Assembly: GCF_030142155.1 (NCBI RefSeq)
Contig: NZ_CP126247.1
Coordinates: 372,001-436,000, forward strand
Reading direction: 5' to 3'
DNA length: 64,000 bases
Source of the DNA: Arthrobacter sp. zg-Y820
GTDB taxonomy: Bacteria > Actinomycetota > Actinomycetes > Actinomycetales > Micrococcaceae
The notes under the pieces were generated by a model that ran no database searches, was not told where the DNA came from, and saw nothing but the letters and a program-made list of their open reading frames with translations. Positions 27,256 through 44,083 of this stretch are shown here, piece by piece. How positions within the stretch are numbered: the first letter of the stretch is position 1; each line of letters starts with the position of its first letter. A program made the position numbers and the translations under genes.

Positions 27256-29876
27256 GCGTTGGCCACCAGGCCCAGCTCGGCCTTGGAAGCCAGGCCCGGG
27301 TGCACCGGGAGGACCCGTACGGTGTAGCCGAAGGGGCCGGCGTGCTCAATGCCGATGGTGCCCGAAAAGAGGTGCCGCCCGGACCCCAGATCCTCCGCCT
27401 GGTCCAGTTCCGTGGTGCGGGGGTCGCTGAGCTGGTCGTTTTCCAGCGCCTTGCCGTAGGCCACTTCCACGCTGACGTCCTCCGGGCGCAGGGACCCCAG
27501 GGACACGTAGGCCTGCACCGTGAGCTGGTCGCCGATCTGCGGATCGTCGGTGATGCCGATCGAATCCACATGCTCCACCGAAACCCCGGACCAGCCGTCG
27601 CGGATCCGGGTGATCCAGGCGGCCAGGTCCTTGGCCGCGGCGAAGTTGTCAGCGGACGCGGCGCGCCCGGACTGCCCGGCCGGGCGGTACAACCGGTTCA
27701 CATATTCGCGCAGCATGCGGTTCGCCGATACTGCGGGCCCGAGGTCGGCGAGCGTGTGCTTGACCATTTCGAGCCACTCACTCGGCAGGGCCCCGGACGG
27801 GGCGTCGGACGGGCCCGCGGCGCCGGCGGAGGCGGGGGGTTCCTTGCCGTAGAACAGGGGCGTGACGGAATTCTCCAACAGGTCATAGAGCGCCGAGGCT
27901 TCCAGATCATCGCGCTGGTCCGGGTCGTACATCTCCCGGGTGTACGCACCCTTGGTGGGATTCGCCGAGGGGATGGCCCAACCGTTGTCGCCGTCGAACA
28001 TTTCGTCCCACCAGCCGTCCAGGACGGAAAGGTTCAGGCCGCCGTTGATCGCTGACTTCATGCCGGAGGTGCCGGAGGCCTCCAGCGGCCGCAGCGGATT
28101 ATTCAGCCAGACGTCACAGCCCGGGAACAGGGTGCGGGCCATGGCGATGTCGTAGTTGGGTAGGAACACGATCCGGTGCCGCACCTCGGGATCGTCAGTG
28201 AACCGGACGAGGTCCTGGATCATCCGCTTCCCCTGTTCATCGGCAGGATGCGACTTGCCCGCGACCACCACTTGGATGGGATGCGTGGGATGCAGCAGCA
28301 GCGCCTTCAGCCGGACGGGATCCCGCAGCATCAGGGTCAGGCGCTTGTAGGTGGGGACGCGGCGGGCAAATCCAATGGTCAGGACGTCGGGGTCCAGGAC
28401 GTTCTCGGTCCACGCCAGCTCGGGGTTAGTGGCCCCGCGCTTGCGCCATGCGGACCGCACCCGCCGCCGGACGTCGGTTATCAGGTTCGAGCGCAGGCGC
28501 CGGCGCAGATCCCACAGGTCCTGGTCGCTGATCTCGTAGGCGCGGCTCCAGTCGCGGTCGTGGACCGTTTCCACGCCGAACTTTTCCCTGGCCAGCTTGG
28601 TCAGCTCGGGATCCACCCAGGACGGCACGTGCACGCCGTTGGTGACGGACGTGATCGGAACCTCCGCGACGTCGAACCCCGGCCACAGGCCGGAGAACAT
28701 GTCCCGGGAAACTTCTCCGTGAAGCTTGGCCACGCCGTTGGCCCGCTGCGCCAGGCGCAGCCCCATTACCGCCATGTTGAACTTGGCCGGGTCTCCGCCC
28801 GAGTACGTTTCGGCTCCCAGCCCCAGCACCTTGTCCGTGGGCACTGACTGCGCGAGGCCGGCGCTGAAGAAATGCCGGATCTGGGCCTGGTCAAAGCGGT
28901 CGATGCCGGCCGGAACGGGTGTGTGGGTGGTGAACACGGTGTTGGAGCGGCTGACCGTCAGGGCTTCCTCCCAGCCCATGCCGTTGTCCATGAGTTCCCG
29001 GATCCGCTCGACGCCCAGGAATCCGGCGTGGCCCTCGTTGGTGTGGAAAACTTCCGGTGCGGGGCTTCCGGACAGCCGTTCATGCACCCGCAGCGCCTTG
29101 ATTCCGCCCATGCCCAGCAGCAATTCCTGCTGCAGCCGGTGATCGCCGCCGCCGCCGTACAGCCGGTCGGTGATGCCGCGGGCGGCGTCGTCATTTCCGG
29201 TCACATCCGAATCCAGCAGCAGCAGGGGAACGCGTCCGACGTCGGCCCGCCAGATCTGCGCGGAAAGCCGCCGGTTGTTGGGCAGGGGAAGGCTCACGCG
29301 GGCCGGCGTGCCGTCTTCTTCACGGAGCAGGGTCAGCGGCAGGCCGTTGGGGTCCAGGACGGGGTACGTCTCGAGCTGCCACCCGTCGCGGGACAGCGCC
29401 TGCTTGAAGTATCCGGCCTGGTAGAGCAGCCCGACGGCGACCAGCGGCACACCCAGATCCGAAGCGGCTTTCAAGTGGTCGCCGGCGAGGATGCCCAGAC
29501 CGCCGGAATACTGCGGCAGCACGGCGCTGATGCCGTATTCCGGGGAGAAGTAGGCGATGGACCTGGGGGCGTCGTCACCGAGGGTCTGATACCAGCGGGG
29601 ATCATCCAGATAGGTGTCAAGATCGGCGCCAAGGGCTTGGATCCGTTCCACCATGCCGGCGTCGCTCGCCATTCGCTCCAGGCTGGCGCGGCTGACGGAA
29701 CCGAGGAACTTAACCGGATCCCGGCCGCTCGCCTGCCAGGCAGCGGGATCCAGGTCGGCGAAAAGCCGCGTGGTGGGCTCATGCCAAGACCACCGCAGGT
29801 TAGAGGCCAGCTTGCTCAGCGGGGCAATGCTGTCGGGGAGGACTGTCCGGACGGTAAACCTTCGAATTGCCTTCAC
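27252..29876 (-). CDS. glgP: Alpha-glucan (glycogen) phosphorylase
   Basis: The 874-residue product releases glucose-1-phosphate from alpha-1,4-glucans. It is the type with an N-terminal DUF3417 domain ([20 protein letters not shown]). Core motifs are [55 protein letters not shown] and the PLP-lysine region [22 protein letters not shown] 29876 is chosen because homology begins at [10 protein letters not shown] and a TACCGT hexamer lies 7 nt upstream. The open frame runs on to 30416 but would overlap glgE. It diverges from glgE and faces glgX. Confidence 0.93.
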   Translation of the reverse strand: MKAIRRFTVRTVLPDSIAPLSKLASNLRWSWHEPTTRLFADLDPAAWQASGRDPVKFLGSVSRASLERMASDAGMVERIQALGADLDTYLDDPRWYQTLGDDAPRSIAYFSPEYGISAVLPQYSGGLGILAGDHLKAASDLGVPLVAVGLLYQAGYFKQALSRDGWQLETYPVLDPNGLPLTLLREEDGTPARVSLPLPNNRRLSAQIWRADVGRVPLLLLDSDVTGNDDAARGITDRLYGGGGDHRLQQELLLGMGGIKALRVHERLSGSPAPEVFHTNEGHAGFLGVERIRELMDNGMGWEEALTVSRSNTVFTTHTPVPAGIDRFDQAQIRHFFSAGLAQSVPTDKVLGLGAETYSGGDPAKFNMAVMGLRLAQRANGVAKLHGEVSRDMFSGLWPGFDVAEVPITSVTNGVHVPSWVDPELTKLAREKFGVETVHDRDWSRAYEISDQDLWDLRRRLRSNLITDVRRRVRSAWRKRGATNPELAWTENVLDPDVLTIGFARRVPTYKRLTLMLRDPVRLKALLLHPTHPIQVVVAGKSHPADEQGKRMIQDLVRFTDDPEVRHRIVFLPNYDIAMARTLFPGCDVWLNNPLRPLEASGTSGMKSAINGGLNLSVLDGWWDEMFDGDNGWAIPSANPTKGAYTREMYDPDQRDDLEASALYDLLENSVTPLFYGKEPPASAGAAGPSDAPSGALPSEWLEMVKHTLADLGPAVSANRMLREYVNRLYRPAGQSGRAASADNFAAAKDLAAWITRIRDGWSGVSVEHVDSIGITDDPQIGDQLTVQAYVSLGSLRPEDVSVEVAYGKALENDQLSDPRTTELDQAEDLGSGRHLFSGTIGIEHAGPFGYTVRVLPVHPGLASKAELGLVANA

Positions 29877-29889
29877 CCGGATTACGGTA
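29874..29889 (-). promoter_or_regulatory. Leaderless-type -10 element of glgP
   Basis: TACCGT (29889-29884 on the minus strand), 7 nt, then GTG 29876. Confidence 0.45.
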
Positions 29890-30052
29890 GCGCAAACCCC
29901 AGGCCAAAAGGGATGCTTGAGCGAAAGAAACAGCGAAATGACATCCAGGCCCGCAAGCTCCGCAGGGGCCGCGGAATAAACGCAATACACTGCACCACCG
30001 GCGCAAAAACACCGGAAAGTACGTTGGCTTAGCAATCTGCCCCGATTATCGC

Positions 30053-30068
30053 TAACGTCTAGTCTGTG
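30053..30068 (+). promoter_or_regulatory. Leaderless-type promoter of glgE
   Basis: TAACGT (30053-30058), 7 nt, then GTG 30066. A possible -35 TTAGCA lies at 30029-30034 (18-nt spacer). No Shine-Dalgarno is present. Confidence 0.5.
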
Positions 30069-32135
30069 ACCAGTTCCAGTGCGATGCCATCCAAAGACCT
30101 GTCCGCCGAGGAACTCCGGTTCGGCCGGATTCCCATCATCAATGTGACCCCGGTGGTGGAATGCGGCCGCATCCCGGCCAAAGCCATTCCCGGAGAAGAC
30201 CTCGTAGTAGGGGCCACGGTGTTCCGTGAGGGCCACGACCTTGTGGGAGTCAGCGCCGTCCTCTATGACCCCGAAGGCCGGGAAGTGCAACGGGTCCGCT
30301 TGGATCCCGTGGGAATCGGCCTGGACCGCTGGGGCGGCTTGCTGCGGCCGGAAAGCACCGGCGACTGGAGTTTCGCCGTCGAAGGCTGGGCCGATCTGTA
30401 CGGCACCTGGCACCACAATGCCGAAGTGAAGATCAACGCCGGCGTGGACGTGGAACTGATGCTCGCCGAAGGCGCGGCACTTTTTGAGTCAGCTGCAGCG
30501 CAGCGCGGGTCAGGCGACGGACGCAGTGAAGGCGACGCCGCAGTGCTGGCCGCCGCCGGCGCGGCGCTCGCAGACTCCACGCTGCCCGTTGAGGAACGTT
30601 TTGCCGCTGCCGCAACCGATGCCGTGCTGGCCGCCCTGAGCCGGGAACCGCTCCGGGACCTGGTGACGAGCAGCCCGCGCTATCCCATCCGAGTGGAACG
30701 CGAGCTGGCCGGGCGCGGCGCCTGGTACGAGTTCTTTCCCCGCTCCGAAGGCGCCATCCAGGACCCCGCCACCCGCGAGTGGACCTCGGGGACGTTCCGG
30801 ACGGCGGCGCGCAGCCTGGAACGGGTTGCCGGCATGGGCTTCGACGTCATCTACCTGCCTCCGGTCCATCCCATCGGCACCACCCACCGGAAGGGGCCGA
30901 ACAACACCCTGGTCGCCGGGCCGCTGGATCCGGGCTCGCCCTGGGCCATCGGCTCGCCTGAAGGCGGGCACGACGCCATCCACCCTGATCTGGGCACCTT
31001 CGCCGACTTCGATGCCTTCGTGGACACCGCACGCGAGCTCAACCTCGAAGTGGCCATTGACCTGGCGCTGCAGGCCTCCCCGGACCACCCGTGGGTCAGC
31101 AGCCATCCGGAGTGGTTCACCACACGCGTGGACGGCTCGATCGCGTACGCCGAGAACCCGCCGAAGAAGTATCAGGACATCTATCCGCTGAACTTCGACA
31201 ACGATTACACCGGGCTGTCGGAGGAAATACTCCGCATCGTGCTGATGTGGATCGGGCACGGAGTCAAGATCTTCCGCGTCGACAACCCGCACACCAAACC
31301 GCTGAAGTTCTGGGAGTGGTTGATCAAGTCGGTCAACGACAAGCATCCTGACGTGATTTTCCTGGCCGAGGCCTTCACCCGCCCGGCGGTCATGCACGCC
31401 CTGGGCATGGCCGGCTTCCAGCAGTCCTACACGTACTTCACCTGGCGCAACACCCGCCAGGAACTGGAGGAGTACTTCACCGAGGTCTCGTCGGAAACGG
31501 CGGCATTCTTCCGGCCGAACTTCTTCGTGAACACCCCTGACATCCTGACCGAGTTCCTGCAGTACGGCGGACCCGGCGCATTCAAGATCCGCGCCGTTCT
31601 GGCCTCCACCGCCAGCCCGCTGTGGGGAATGTACGCCGGCTATGAGCTGTACGAACACGTGGCCCGCCCCGGCGCCGAGGAGTACATCGACAATGAGAAG
31701 TTCGAGTACAAGCAGCGGGACTTCGCCGGCGCCATCGCCGAGGGTCGCAGCCTGGTTCCCTACATCACGCGGCTCAATGATATCCGCCGCTTCCACCCGG
31801 CGCTCGGGGACCTGCAGAACCTGACAGTGCATTCCAGCACCGACGAAGCCACAGTGGTCTATTCCAAACACAAACAGGTCCGCCCCGCGGACCCGTCGAG
31901 TCGGGATACCCTGATCATCGTAGTCAACACCGACCCCCACAGCGCCCGGGAATGCACGGTCTCCCTGGACCTGGCAGCCCTGCACCTGAACCCTGAAGAC
32001 TTCAACGAGGACGGCACGTTCTGGGTGGATGACCTCATCAGCGGTCAAAGCTGGCGCTGGGGAGCCGAAAACTATGTCCGGCTTGACGCCCATTTCGAGC
32101 CCGCCCACATCCTGTCAATCCGGAGGAACTCCTAG
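30066..32135 (+). CDS. glgE: Alpha-1,4-glucan:maltose-1-phosphate maltosyltransferase GlgE
   Basis: This 689-residue GH13_3 enzyme extends alpha-1,4-glucan with maltosyl units from maltose-1-phosphate. It has an N-terminal beta domain (IPIINVTPVVECGRIPAKA), RELAGRGAWYEFFPRSEGA and PVHPIGTTHRKGPNNT. The nucleophile is Asp406 in KIFRVDNPHTKPLKFWEW and the acid/base is Glu435 in FLAEAFTRPAVMH. GlgE-specific GMYAGYELYEHVARPG and EKFEYKQRDF are present. It heads glgE-treS-mak::glgB. The treS start overlaps its stop by 1 nt (TAGTG). Confidence 0.95.
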   Translation: MTSSSAMPSKDLSAEELRFGRIPIINVTPVVECGRIPAKAIPGEDLVVGATVFREGHDLVGVSAVLYDPEGREVQRVRLDPVGIGLDRWGGLLRPESTGDWSFAVEGWADLYGTWHHNAEVKINAGVDVELMLAEGAALFESAAAQRGSGDGRSEGDAAVLAAAGAALADSTLPVEERFAAAATDAVLAALSREPLRDLVTSSPRYPIRVERELAGRGAWYEFFPRSEGAIQDPATREWTSGTFRTAARSLERVAGMGFDVIYLPPVHPIGTTHRKGPNNTLVAGPLDPGSPWAIGSPEGGHDAIHPDLGTFADFDAFVDTARELNLEVAIDLALQASPDHPWVSSHPEWFTTRVDGSIAYAENPPKKYQDIYPLNFDNDYTGLSEEILRIVLMWIGHGVKIFRVDNPHTKPLKFWEWLIKSVNDKHPDVIFLAEAFTRPAVMHALGMAGFQQSYTYFTWRNTRQELEEYFTEVSSETAAFFRPNFFVNTPDILTEFLQYGGPGAFKIRAVLASTASPLWGMYAGYELYEHVARPGAEEYIDNEKFEYKQRDFAGAIAEGRSLVPYITRLNDIRRFHPALGDLQNLTVHSSTDEATVVYSKHKQVRPADPSSRDTLIIVVNTDPHSARECTVSLDLAALHLNPEDFNEDGTFWVDDLISGQSWRWGAENYVRLDAHFEPAHILSIRRNS

Positions 32136-33904
32136 TGCCCAACCCGTTTCAGCTGCACGCACCCGGTCTCACCAATGACCCGCATTGGTACCGCAAGGCG
32201 GTTTTCTACGAGGTGCTGGTCCGCGGCTTCTCGGACGCCAACGGAGACGGCTCCGGCGATTTCACCGGCCTGATCGACAAGCTTGACTACCTGCAGTGGC
32301 TGGGCGTGGACTGCCTCTGGCTGCCTCCGTTCTTCAAGTCGCCGCTGCGCGACGGCGGCTATGACATCTCCGACTACTACGACGTCCTGGACGAGTTCGG
32401 CACCATCAGCGACTTCAAGCGGCTGGTGGCAGAAGCCCACGCCCGCGGCGTCCGGGTCATCATCGACCTGCCGCTGAACCACACCTCCGACAAGCATCCC
32501 TGGTTCGAGGAGTCCCGCAATGACCCGGAAGGCCCGTACGGGGACTTCTACGTCTGGTCGGACACCGACCAGAAGTACGAAGACGCACGGATCATCTTCG
32601 TGGACACCGAAGAGTCCAACTGGGCCTTCGACCCTGTGCGGCGCCAGTTCTACTGGCACCGGTTCTTCAGCCACCAGCCGGACCTGAACTTCGAGAACCC
32701 CAAGGTCGTGGAGGCGATTTTCGACGTCGTCCGGTTCTGGCTCGACCAGGGCATCGACGGTTTCCGCGCCGATGCGATCCCGTACCTGTTTGAAGAAGAC
32801 GGCACCAACTGCGAGAACCTGCCGGCCACCCACCGGTTCCTCAAGGACCTGCGCACAATGGTGGACGAGAACTACCCCGGCCGCGTGATCGTCGCCGAGG
32901 CCAACCAGATGCCGCACGAAGTCGTGGAGTACTTCGGCGACGAAACCGGAGCGGAATGCCACATGGCCTTCCACTTCCCGATCATGCCCCGCCTGTTCTA
33001 CGCGCTGCGCGACCAGAAGGCCGCCCCCATTGTGCAGACGATGGAGGAAACCCCGGCGATTCCGGCAGGGGCCCAGTGGGGCACCTTCCTGCGCAACCAT
33101 GACGAGCTGACGCTGGAGATGGTGACCAACGAGGAACGCCAGGCGATGCTCGGCTGGTATGCCCCGGATTCGCGCATGCGGGCCAACATCGGTATCCGCC
33201 GCCGGCTGGCTCCGCTGCTGGACAACTCGCGGTCGGAAATCGAACTCATCCACGCACTGCTGCTCTCGCTGCCGGGAAGTCCCTTCCTGTACTACGGTGA
33301 CGAGCTGGGCATGGGCGACAACATCTGGCTCGAGGACCGTGATTCGTCCCGCACGCCCATGCAGTGGAACCCCGACCGCAACGCCGGATTCTCCACCGCC
33401 GACCCCGGCAAGCTGTACCTGCCGGTGGTGCAGTCGCTGGTTTACCACTACAACCACGTGAACGTTGAAGCGCAGCTGGCCAGCTCCAGCTCGCTCCTGC
33501 ACTGGATCCGGCAGATGATCATGGTGCGCCGGACGCATCCCGCGTTCGGTTTGGGCTCCTACCGGAACGTTCCCACCGAAGCCGAATCGGTGCTGGCGTT
33601 CCTGCGCGAGCTGCCGGCGGACAACCCCGAGGGCGAGGTCGGGGAAGTCATGTTCTGCATCTTCAACCTGTCCCAGCACCCCGTTTCCGCCACGGTAAGC
33701 CTGCCGGAATTTGCCGGCCGGGGCCTGCGCGACGCGTTCGGCGGAACTCCGTTCCCCGCCTTCGGCGCAGACGGTTCGGTAACCCTGACCCTGGGCAGCC
33801 ACGACTTCTACTGGCTGCGGCTGCGTTCGCCGAAATCCAACATGTCCTCGCCCGCAACTGAAGCGATTCCCCTGATTCCCATTTCGGAGGCAGTGAAAAA
33901 ATGA
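32135..33904 (+). CDS. treS: Trehalose synthase (maltose alpha-D-glucosyltransferase) TreS
   Basis: This 589-residue GH13_16 enzyme interconverts trehalose and maltose. Motifs are [58 protein letters not shown] (nucleophile Asp213), [17 protein letters not shown] (Glu255) and [21 protein letters not shown] 32135 has a GGAGGAACT site upstream, inside the end of glgE. The 3' end overlaps the next start by 4 nt. TreS supplies maltose to the maltokinase encoded next, committing trehalose to glucan. Confidence 0.95.
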   Translation: MPNPFQLHAPGLTNDPHWYRKAVFYEVLVRGFSDANGDGSGDFTGLIDKLDYLQWLGVDCLWLPPFFKSPLRDGGYDISDYYDVLDEFGTISDFKRLVAEAHARGVRVIIDLPLNHTSDKHPWFEESRNDPEGPYGDFYVWSDTDQKYEDARIIFVDTEESNWAFDPVRRQFYWHRFFSHQPDLNFENPKVVEAIFDVVRFWLDQGIDGFRADAIPYLFEEDGTNCENLPATHRFLKDLRTMVDENYPGRVIVAEANQMPHEVVEYFGDETGAECHMAFHFPIMPRLFYALRDQKAAPIVQTMEETPAIPAGAQWGTFLRNHDELTLEMVTNEERQAMLGWYAPDSRMRANIGIRRRLAPLLDNSRSEIELIHALLLSLPGSPFLYYGDELGMGDNIWLEDRDSSRTPMQWNPDRNAGFSTADPGKLYLPVVQSLVYHYNHVNVEAQLASSSSLLHWIRQMIMVRRTHPAFGLGSYRNVPTEAESVLAFLRELPADNPEGEVGEVMFCIFNLSQHPVSATVSLPEFAGRGLRDAFGGTPFPAFGADGSVTLTLGSHDFYWLRLRSPKSNMSSPATEAIPLIPISEAVKK

Positions 33905-36900
33905 CCAAGCTGACGCCGTCCCTGCCTGAACTGCTGACAGCGTGGCTTCCGGAGCAGCGCTGGTTCCCTGCGAAGGGCCGGGACGTCACCCTGGACCGGG
34001 TGGGCGGCATCCGGCTGGAAGATCCCGCCGGCCTGGTGGAGCTGGAGGTTCACCTCATTGCCGTCAGCTCGGGCCAGCGCACCGACATCGTCAGTGTTCC
34101 CGTCAGTTATCACGGCGCACCGGTTCCGGAGCTGGCCGCCTCCCTGCTGGGGCGGGCGCAGCACCAGGAACTCGGGGAGCGCTGGCTGTACGACGGCGCC
34201 GCCGACCCGGTGTTCGTGACTGCATGGCTGGAGCTGATGCGCACCCAGTCGGCGACCGTCGACGGGCACACGCACGGCGTCGCGCTGGGCGGCTTTGAAC
34301 AGTGGCCGCCGTTTGCGGAAACCGTTCCCGCCAAGTTGATGAAGGGCGAGCAGTCGAACACCTCGGTGGTGGTTCCCGTCGAACCCAGCCAACTGATCGT
34401 GAAGTTCTACCGCGTCCTGGCCGCGGGCGTGAGCCCGGACGTCGAGGTCAGCGCGAAACTGACGGCCGCGGGCTCCCGCGATGTGCCGGCCACCCTGGGC
34501 TGGGTCACCGGCAGCTGGCGCGATCCGCTGGCGGACGACGGCGATACCTGGGTCACCGGGCACCTGAGCGTGCTGCGGGAGTTCATTCCCAACAGTGAAG
34601 ACGCCTGGCGCACCGCCTCCGCGGCTGCGCTGAATACGTCCGATTTCACCGCCGAGGCGGAAGAACTCGGAGCGGTGACCGGCCGGATTCACCGCCAGTT
34701 GGCGCAGGCCTTCGGCAGCCAGCCGCCCAGCGCCGCAGAGCGCTCCGAGTTCCTGGAGTCCCTGGGCAACCGCATCCGGTGGGCCTGGAAGGAAGCCCGG
34801 AGCTACGTGGGGGAGTACGACGAACCGTTGGAGTATCTGCTCCGGCAGATCGCCGGTCTCGAGACACTGCCCAACCTCCAGCGCATCCATGCCGATTACC
34901 ATCTGGGCCAGGTCCTGAAATCCGGCAGCCACGGCTGGATGGTCCTGGATTTCGAGGGCGAGCCGCTGCGGCCGGCCGAGGAGCGCAGCGTCCCGGACGT
35001 TCCCCTGCGTGACGTGGTGGGCATGCTCCGTTCCATCGACTACGCCGCCGGTGTATCGCTCGTTGAGGGCGCCGCTGCGGACGACGGGGGCGCTGCGTCC
35101 GGGTCCCGCAAGCAGCAGCGCCGAGACCTCGAGGCCGCGCGCTGGGCTGCGACGGCCTCTGAGGCGTTCCTGCGCGGTTATGAGAAGGAAACCGGCACGC
35201 AGATCAACCGCAGCGATCCGCTGTACCTGGCCCTTTGGCTCGACAAGGCCCTCTACGAAGTTGTTTATGAAATCCGCAACCGTCCCGATTGGATCCGTGT
35301 GCCCGTTGCTGCCGTGCGGCAGATTCTCGAACAGGCACGCAAGCAGGCCTACGGGACGAGCAGGCAGGAAGAAGATTCAGTGAATAAGACCCCGCAGCCC
35401 GATCCCGAGACGAACCCCACCACGGACCCCGTCTCGCCCGCGCGCCCCGATGCTGCGGAGGGAACCACGGAACCCGTGTTGCCCGCCCAGCCGGATGGCG
35501 CCGTCGTTCCCGCTGCCGCAAGTGCGGCGCCGGCACACCGTAACCCGCTGCCCGTCCCGTCAGATGTCCTGCAGGCGGTTTCCGAAGGCCGGTATTACCA
35601 GCCGCATGCGATTCTTGGCGCCCATCTCGACGACCAGGGCCTGGTAACCATCCGTACCCTGCGCCCGCTCGCCAAGGCGGTCACTGCCGTGACACCCGCG
35701 GGGCGGATCCGGCTGGAACACGAACACAACGGCATTTGGGTGGGCACGCTTCCCGCGGAACGGCCCGGCCAGGTTCCCGACTACCGGCTCGAAGTCACGT
35801 ATGAAGGACTGGAACCCCAGCTCTTCGACGACCCCTACCGATTCCTGCCTTCCTTGGGAGAAATCGACCTGCACCTCATTGGTGAGGGCCGGCACGAGAA
35901 GCTGTGGACGGTGCTCGGTGCCAACCTGCACCATTACAAGTCGATTCTCGGCAACATCGACGGCGTCAGTTTCGCGGTGTGGGCGCCAAACGCCCAGGCA
36001 GTGCGTGTCAAGGGCGATTTCAATGGCTGGGACGGGACGATTAATGCGATGCGTTCACTCGGCGGATCCGGTGTCTGGGAGATTTTCATTCCCGACGTCC
36101 GCCCCGGTGCCCGGTACAAGTACGAAATCCTTGGCAGCGACGGGATCTGGCGGGAAAAGGCCGACCCCATGGCGCAGGGCACGGAAACGCCGCCGCTGAC
36201 CGGTTCACGGGTCGTTGAGTCCACTTACGTTTTCCAGGACAGCGAGTGGATGGAAGCCCGCGCAGCCCGCGACCCCCACAACGCGCCGATGAGCGTTTAC
36301 GAAGTTCATTTGGGGTCCTGGCGCCTGGGCCTGGACTACCGCCAGTTGGCTGACCAGCTGACGGAGTACGTGACGTGGCAGGGATTCACCCACGTGGAGT
36401 TCATGCCCGTGGCCGAGCATCCGTTCGGCGGGTCCTGGGGCTACCAGATCACTTCCTATTTCGCTCCGACCGCTCGGTTCGGGCACCCGGACGATTTCCG
36501 CTACCTGGTGGACAAACTGCATCAGGCCGGCATCGGAGTCATCCTGGACTGGGTCCCCGGCCACTTCCCCAAGGACGAATGGGCGCTGGCGAAATTCGAC
36601 GGCCAGACGCTCTACGAGCACGGCGACCCGTTCCGCGGAGAGCAGCCCGACTGGGGAACGCTGGTCTTCGACTTCGGCCGCCGCGAGGTGCGCAACTTCC
36701 TCGTGGCCAACGCGATCTACTGGCTGGAGGAGTTCCACATAGACGGGCTCCGGGTGGATGCCGTGGCGTCCATGCTCTACCTGGACTACTCGCGGCCGGA
36801 AGGCCAGTGGAGCCCCAACATTTACGGTGGGCGGGAAAACCTCGAGGCCATTTCCTTCCTCCAGGAAGTCAATGCCACCGCCTACCGCAGGGTGCCCGGC

Positions 36901-37725
36901 ATCGTCATGATCGCCGAGGAATCCACTGCATTCCCGGGAGTGACTCAGCCCACCAGCAGCGGCGGACTCGGCTTTGGTTTGAAATGGAACATGGGCTGGA
37001 TGCACGACACCTTGGAGTACATGTCCGAGGACCCCATCAACCGGATGTATCACCACGCCAAGCTCACGTTCTCCCTGGTCTACGCCTACACGGAGAACTT
37101 CCTGCTGCCGATCAGCCACGACGAGGTTGTGCACGGCAAGGGCTCCCTGCTGCGCAAGATGCCCGGCGACCGCTGGCAGCAGCTGGCCAACCTGCGCGCC
37201 TACCTGGCCTTCCAGTGGGCGCATCCGGGCAAGCAGCTGATCTTCATGGGGACCGAATTCGGCCAGGAAGCCGAATGGTCCGAGCAGTACGGCCTGGACT
37301 GGTACCTGACGGATACGCCGCAGCATAAGGGCGTGCAGCTGCTCGTGCGGCAGCTCAACGAGATTTACCGGAACACTCCGGCCCTGTTTGACCGCGACAA
37401 CGAGCCGGCAGGGTTCCAGTGGATCAACGAGAACGACGGCGCCCTCAACGCGCTGTCATTCATCCGGTACGACCACCAGGGCAACCCGCTGGTGTGCATC
37501 GCGAACTTCGCCGGCACTCCGCACGAGAACTTCCGGCTCGGCCTGCCCTGGGCCGGCGAATGGGTGGAGGCGCTCAACACTGACGCCGCGGAATTTGGCG
37601 GCTCAGGGGTTGGAAACATGGGAGTGGTGACCGCCGTGGAAGGCGCCTGCAACGGGCAGCCCGCCTCCGCCACACTGACCGTTCCTCCCTTGGGCGTGCT
37701 GTATCTGAAGCCGAAGGGCGTCTAA
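33901..37725 (+). CDS. glgB: Maltokinase fused to 1,4-alpha-glucan branching enzyme (Pep2/Mak::GlgB)
   Basis: One uninterrupted 1274-residue frame carries two enzymes. Residues 1-490 are a maltokinase ([29 protein letters not shown] at about 330, then [16 protein letters not shown]), which makes maltose-1-phosphate. A Pro/Ala/Thr linker spans about 490-545. Residues 545-1274 are GlgB: an N-terminal module, a CBM48-like [20 protein letters not shown], then [33 protein letters not shown] (Asp953), [13 protein letters not shown] (Glu1006) and [13 protein letters not shown] (Asp1074). At 35380 an in-frame GTG reads VNKTPQ just behind GGAAGAAG, which looks like an old glgB start. The product may be fused, or both forms may be made. 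Confidence 0.93.
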   Translation: MTKLTPSLPELLTAWLPEQRWFPAKGRDVTLDRVGGIRLEDPAGLVELEVHLIAVSSGQRTDIVSVPVSYHGAPVPELAASLLGRAQHQELGERWLYDGAADPVFVTAWLELMRTQSATVDGHTHGVALGGFEQWPPFAETVPAKLMKGEQSNTSVVVPVEPSQLIVKFYRVLAAGVSPDVEVSAKLTAAGSRDVPATLGWVTGSWRDPLADDGDTWVTGHLSVLREFIPNSEDAWRTASAAALNTSDFTAEAEELGAVTGRIHRQLAQAFGSQPPSAAERSEFLESLGNRIRWAWKEARSYVGEYDEPLEYLLRQIAGLETLPNLQRIHADYHLGQVLKSGSHGWMVLDFEGEPLRPAEERSVPDVPLRDVVGMLRSIDYAAGVSLVEGAAADDGGAASGSRKQQRRDLEAARWAATASEAFLRGYEKETGTQINRSDPLYLALWLDKALYEVVYEIRNRPDWIRVPVAAVRQILEQARKQAYGTSRQEEDSVNKTPQPDPETNPTTDPVSPARPDAAEGTTEPVLPAQPDGAVVPAAASAAPAHRNPLPVPSDVLQAVSEGRYYQPHAILGAHLDDQGLVTIRTLRPLAKAVTAVTPAGRIRLEHEHNGIWVGTLPAERPGQVPDYRLEVTYEGLEPQLFDDPYRFLPSLGEIDLHLIGEGRHEKLWTVLGANLHHYKSILGNIDGVSFAVWAPNAQAVRVKGDFNGWDGTINAMRSLGGSGVWEIFIPDVRPGARYKYEILGSDGIWREKADPMAQGTETPPLTGSRVVESTYVFQDSEWMEARAARDPHNAPMSVYEVHLGSWRLGLDYRQLADQLTEYVTWQGFTHVEFMPVAEHPFGGSWGYQITSYFAPTARFGHPDDFRYLVDKLHQAGIGVILDWVPGHFPKDEWALAKFDGQTLYEHGDPFRGEQPDWGTLVFDFGRREVRNFLVANAIYWLEEFHIDGLRVDAVASMLYLDYSRPEGQWSPNIYGGRENLEAISFLQEVNATAYRRVPGIVMIAEESTAFPGVTQPTSSGGLGFGLKWNMGWMHDTLEYMSEDPINRMYHHAKLTFSLVYAYTENFLLPISHDEVVHGKGSLLRKMPGDRWQQLANLRAYLAFQWAHPGKQLIFMGTEFGQEAEWSEQYGLDWYLTDTPQHKGVQLLVRQLNEIYRNTPALFDRDNEPAGFQWINENDGALNALSFIRYDHQGNPLVCIANFAGTPHENFRLGLPWAGEWVEALNTDAAEFGGSGVGNMGVVTAVEGACNGQPASATLTVPPLGVLYLKPKGV

Positions 37726-37789
37726 CCGAGCGCCGAACCTACGGCTGGCCACGCGCCGGTCATCAGCTCCGCAGCGGAGCGCGATCCTC

Positions 37790-37820
37790 GCCGGCCCCCG
37801 AACAACCTTCGGGGGCCGGC
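37790..37820 (+). terminator. Terminator after the glgE-treS-mak::glgB operon
   Basis: A 13-bp perfect stem (37790-37802 with 37808-37820) has a CAACC loop and lies 65 nt past the stop. It has a G-rich, not T-rich, tail. Confidence 0.65.
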
Positions 37821-37937
37821 GGGGGTGTCCCCGAAATCGTGCTAGAGTTAATACCCGCGCTGATCGAGGCAACGAGAACAGCTGAGCGTCACGGAGCTTA
37901 GGCTTCACCCGGTTCGCCGGACGGACGAACAGCCGTT

Positions 37938-37966
37938 TTGACAGCTGCAGATCAGGGCGGTAAGAT
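37938..37966 (+). promoter_or_regulatory. Promoter of rRNA operon 1
   Basis: TTGACA (37938-37943), 17-nt spacer, TAAGAT (37961-37966): near-consensus, about 245 nt before 16S. Another TAGAGT hexamer at 37843-37848 lacks a good -35. The remaining 37726-38212 spacer is the rRNA leader, from 38037 identical in both operons. It contains TTGTTTGAGAACTCAATAGTG, probably a processing or antitermination element, and a small AGCCAA/TTGGCT hairpin at about 38172-38189. Confidence 0.75.
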
Positions 37967-38212
37967 TGAAAAGTTGCTCCGGAGCGACGCAGAGCGGAAG
38001 GTCCCCTGGATCTGAGCCTGCCGGTGCCGGAAGCAGTCTGTTGTTTGAGAACTCAATAGTGTGCCAAGTTTATTGATACCAATTATTTTAATTGGTTGAA
38101 CTGGTTCTTCCGCCCACCCCGTGGGTTGGGAGGACTTTTTTAGCTGGTTTCGAATTTAGTGCAGGACCGTGCAGCCAATTTTCCTTGGCTCCGGTGCTGT
38201 GTCTGTAACACA

Positions 38213-43438
<5,226 letters not shown>

Positions 43439-43722
43439 CACCACACCACAATCTGGGAGAACACGACTTCAAACGGTTCTCCAAAGTATAAAGGGTTGTG
43501 TTGATCATGCTGCTTGCGTCCACTATGTGGTTCCCGGATAACAAACCCGTGAGGTTTGTCACCCGTGGAACCGGCACCGCCGTACCCCTTTCAGGGTGTG
43601 GTGTGCCGTATAATTACAGTTATAACTTCGCTATTGCAACACGTCGTTTTTGATGGTGTGTTGTGTTGTGACCATTGATTTCCCCTCACCCAGGTTTGTT
43701 TATGGGTGGTGCGGGTGGAAGG

Positions 43723-43842
43723 GTTACGGCGGTCATAGCGTGGGGGAAACGCCCGGTCCCATTCCGAACCCGGAAGCTAAGACCCACAGCGCCGATGGTA
43801 CTGCATCCGGGAGGATGTGGGAGAGTAGGTCACCGCCGGACA
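43723..43842 (+). rRNA. rrf: 5S ribosomal RNA (operon 1)
   Basis: It starts GTTACGGCGGTCATAGCG, has CCGGTCCCATTCCGAACCCG, and ends GTAGGTCACCGCCGGAC, with complementary termini. About 120 nt. The 23S-5S spacer of 284 nt holds the distal processing strand and no gene. Confidence 0.95.
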
Positions 43843-43877
43843 ATATTTACGGTTGAAAGACACCGGTTGTTCAGAGA

Positions 43878-43912
43878 GTAAGGCCCCGCCATTGGCGGGG
43901 CCTTACTTGTTT
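43878..43912 (+). terminator. Terminator of rRNA operon 1
   Basis: A 13-bp perfect stem (43878-43890 with 43894-43906), loop ATT, is followed by TTGTTT. Confidence 0.88.
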
Positions 43913-44083
43913 AACCAGGGAATGTCTATAGGTAATTTGGTCCCTCCCCGGCTTTCTACGGATATTGCGGTTCCGCCTACCCCCGGCTTCGGATTCCACA
44001 TACTGTGCCTAGCACACAGGCCGAACTGGTTTCGGCATGGTCACTCGCGAATCATCCCCAGGGATAGAAGCAGGAAGACCCCT

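Noticed and set aside
29877..30416. N-terminal extension of glgP upstream of 29876
   Set aside because: The extra 180 residues show no homology signal and would overlap the start of divergent glgE. Homology begins at VKAIRRF.
30510..32108. A 532-codon antisense frame over glgE, and similar ones over treS and glgX
   Set aside because: They lie wholly opposite well-supported GH13 genes and show no recognisable domain.
38172..38189. AGCCAA/TTGGCT hairpin in the rRNA leader, considered as a terminator or riboswitch
   Set aside because: It lies inside the rRNA leader shared by both operons and is too small. It is more likely part of leader folding.
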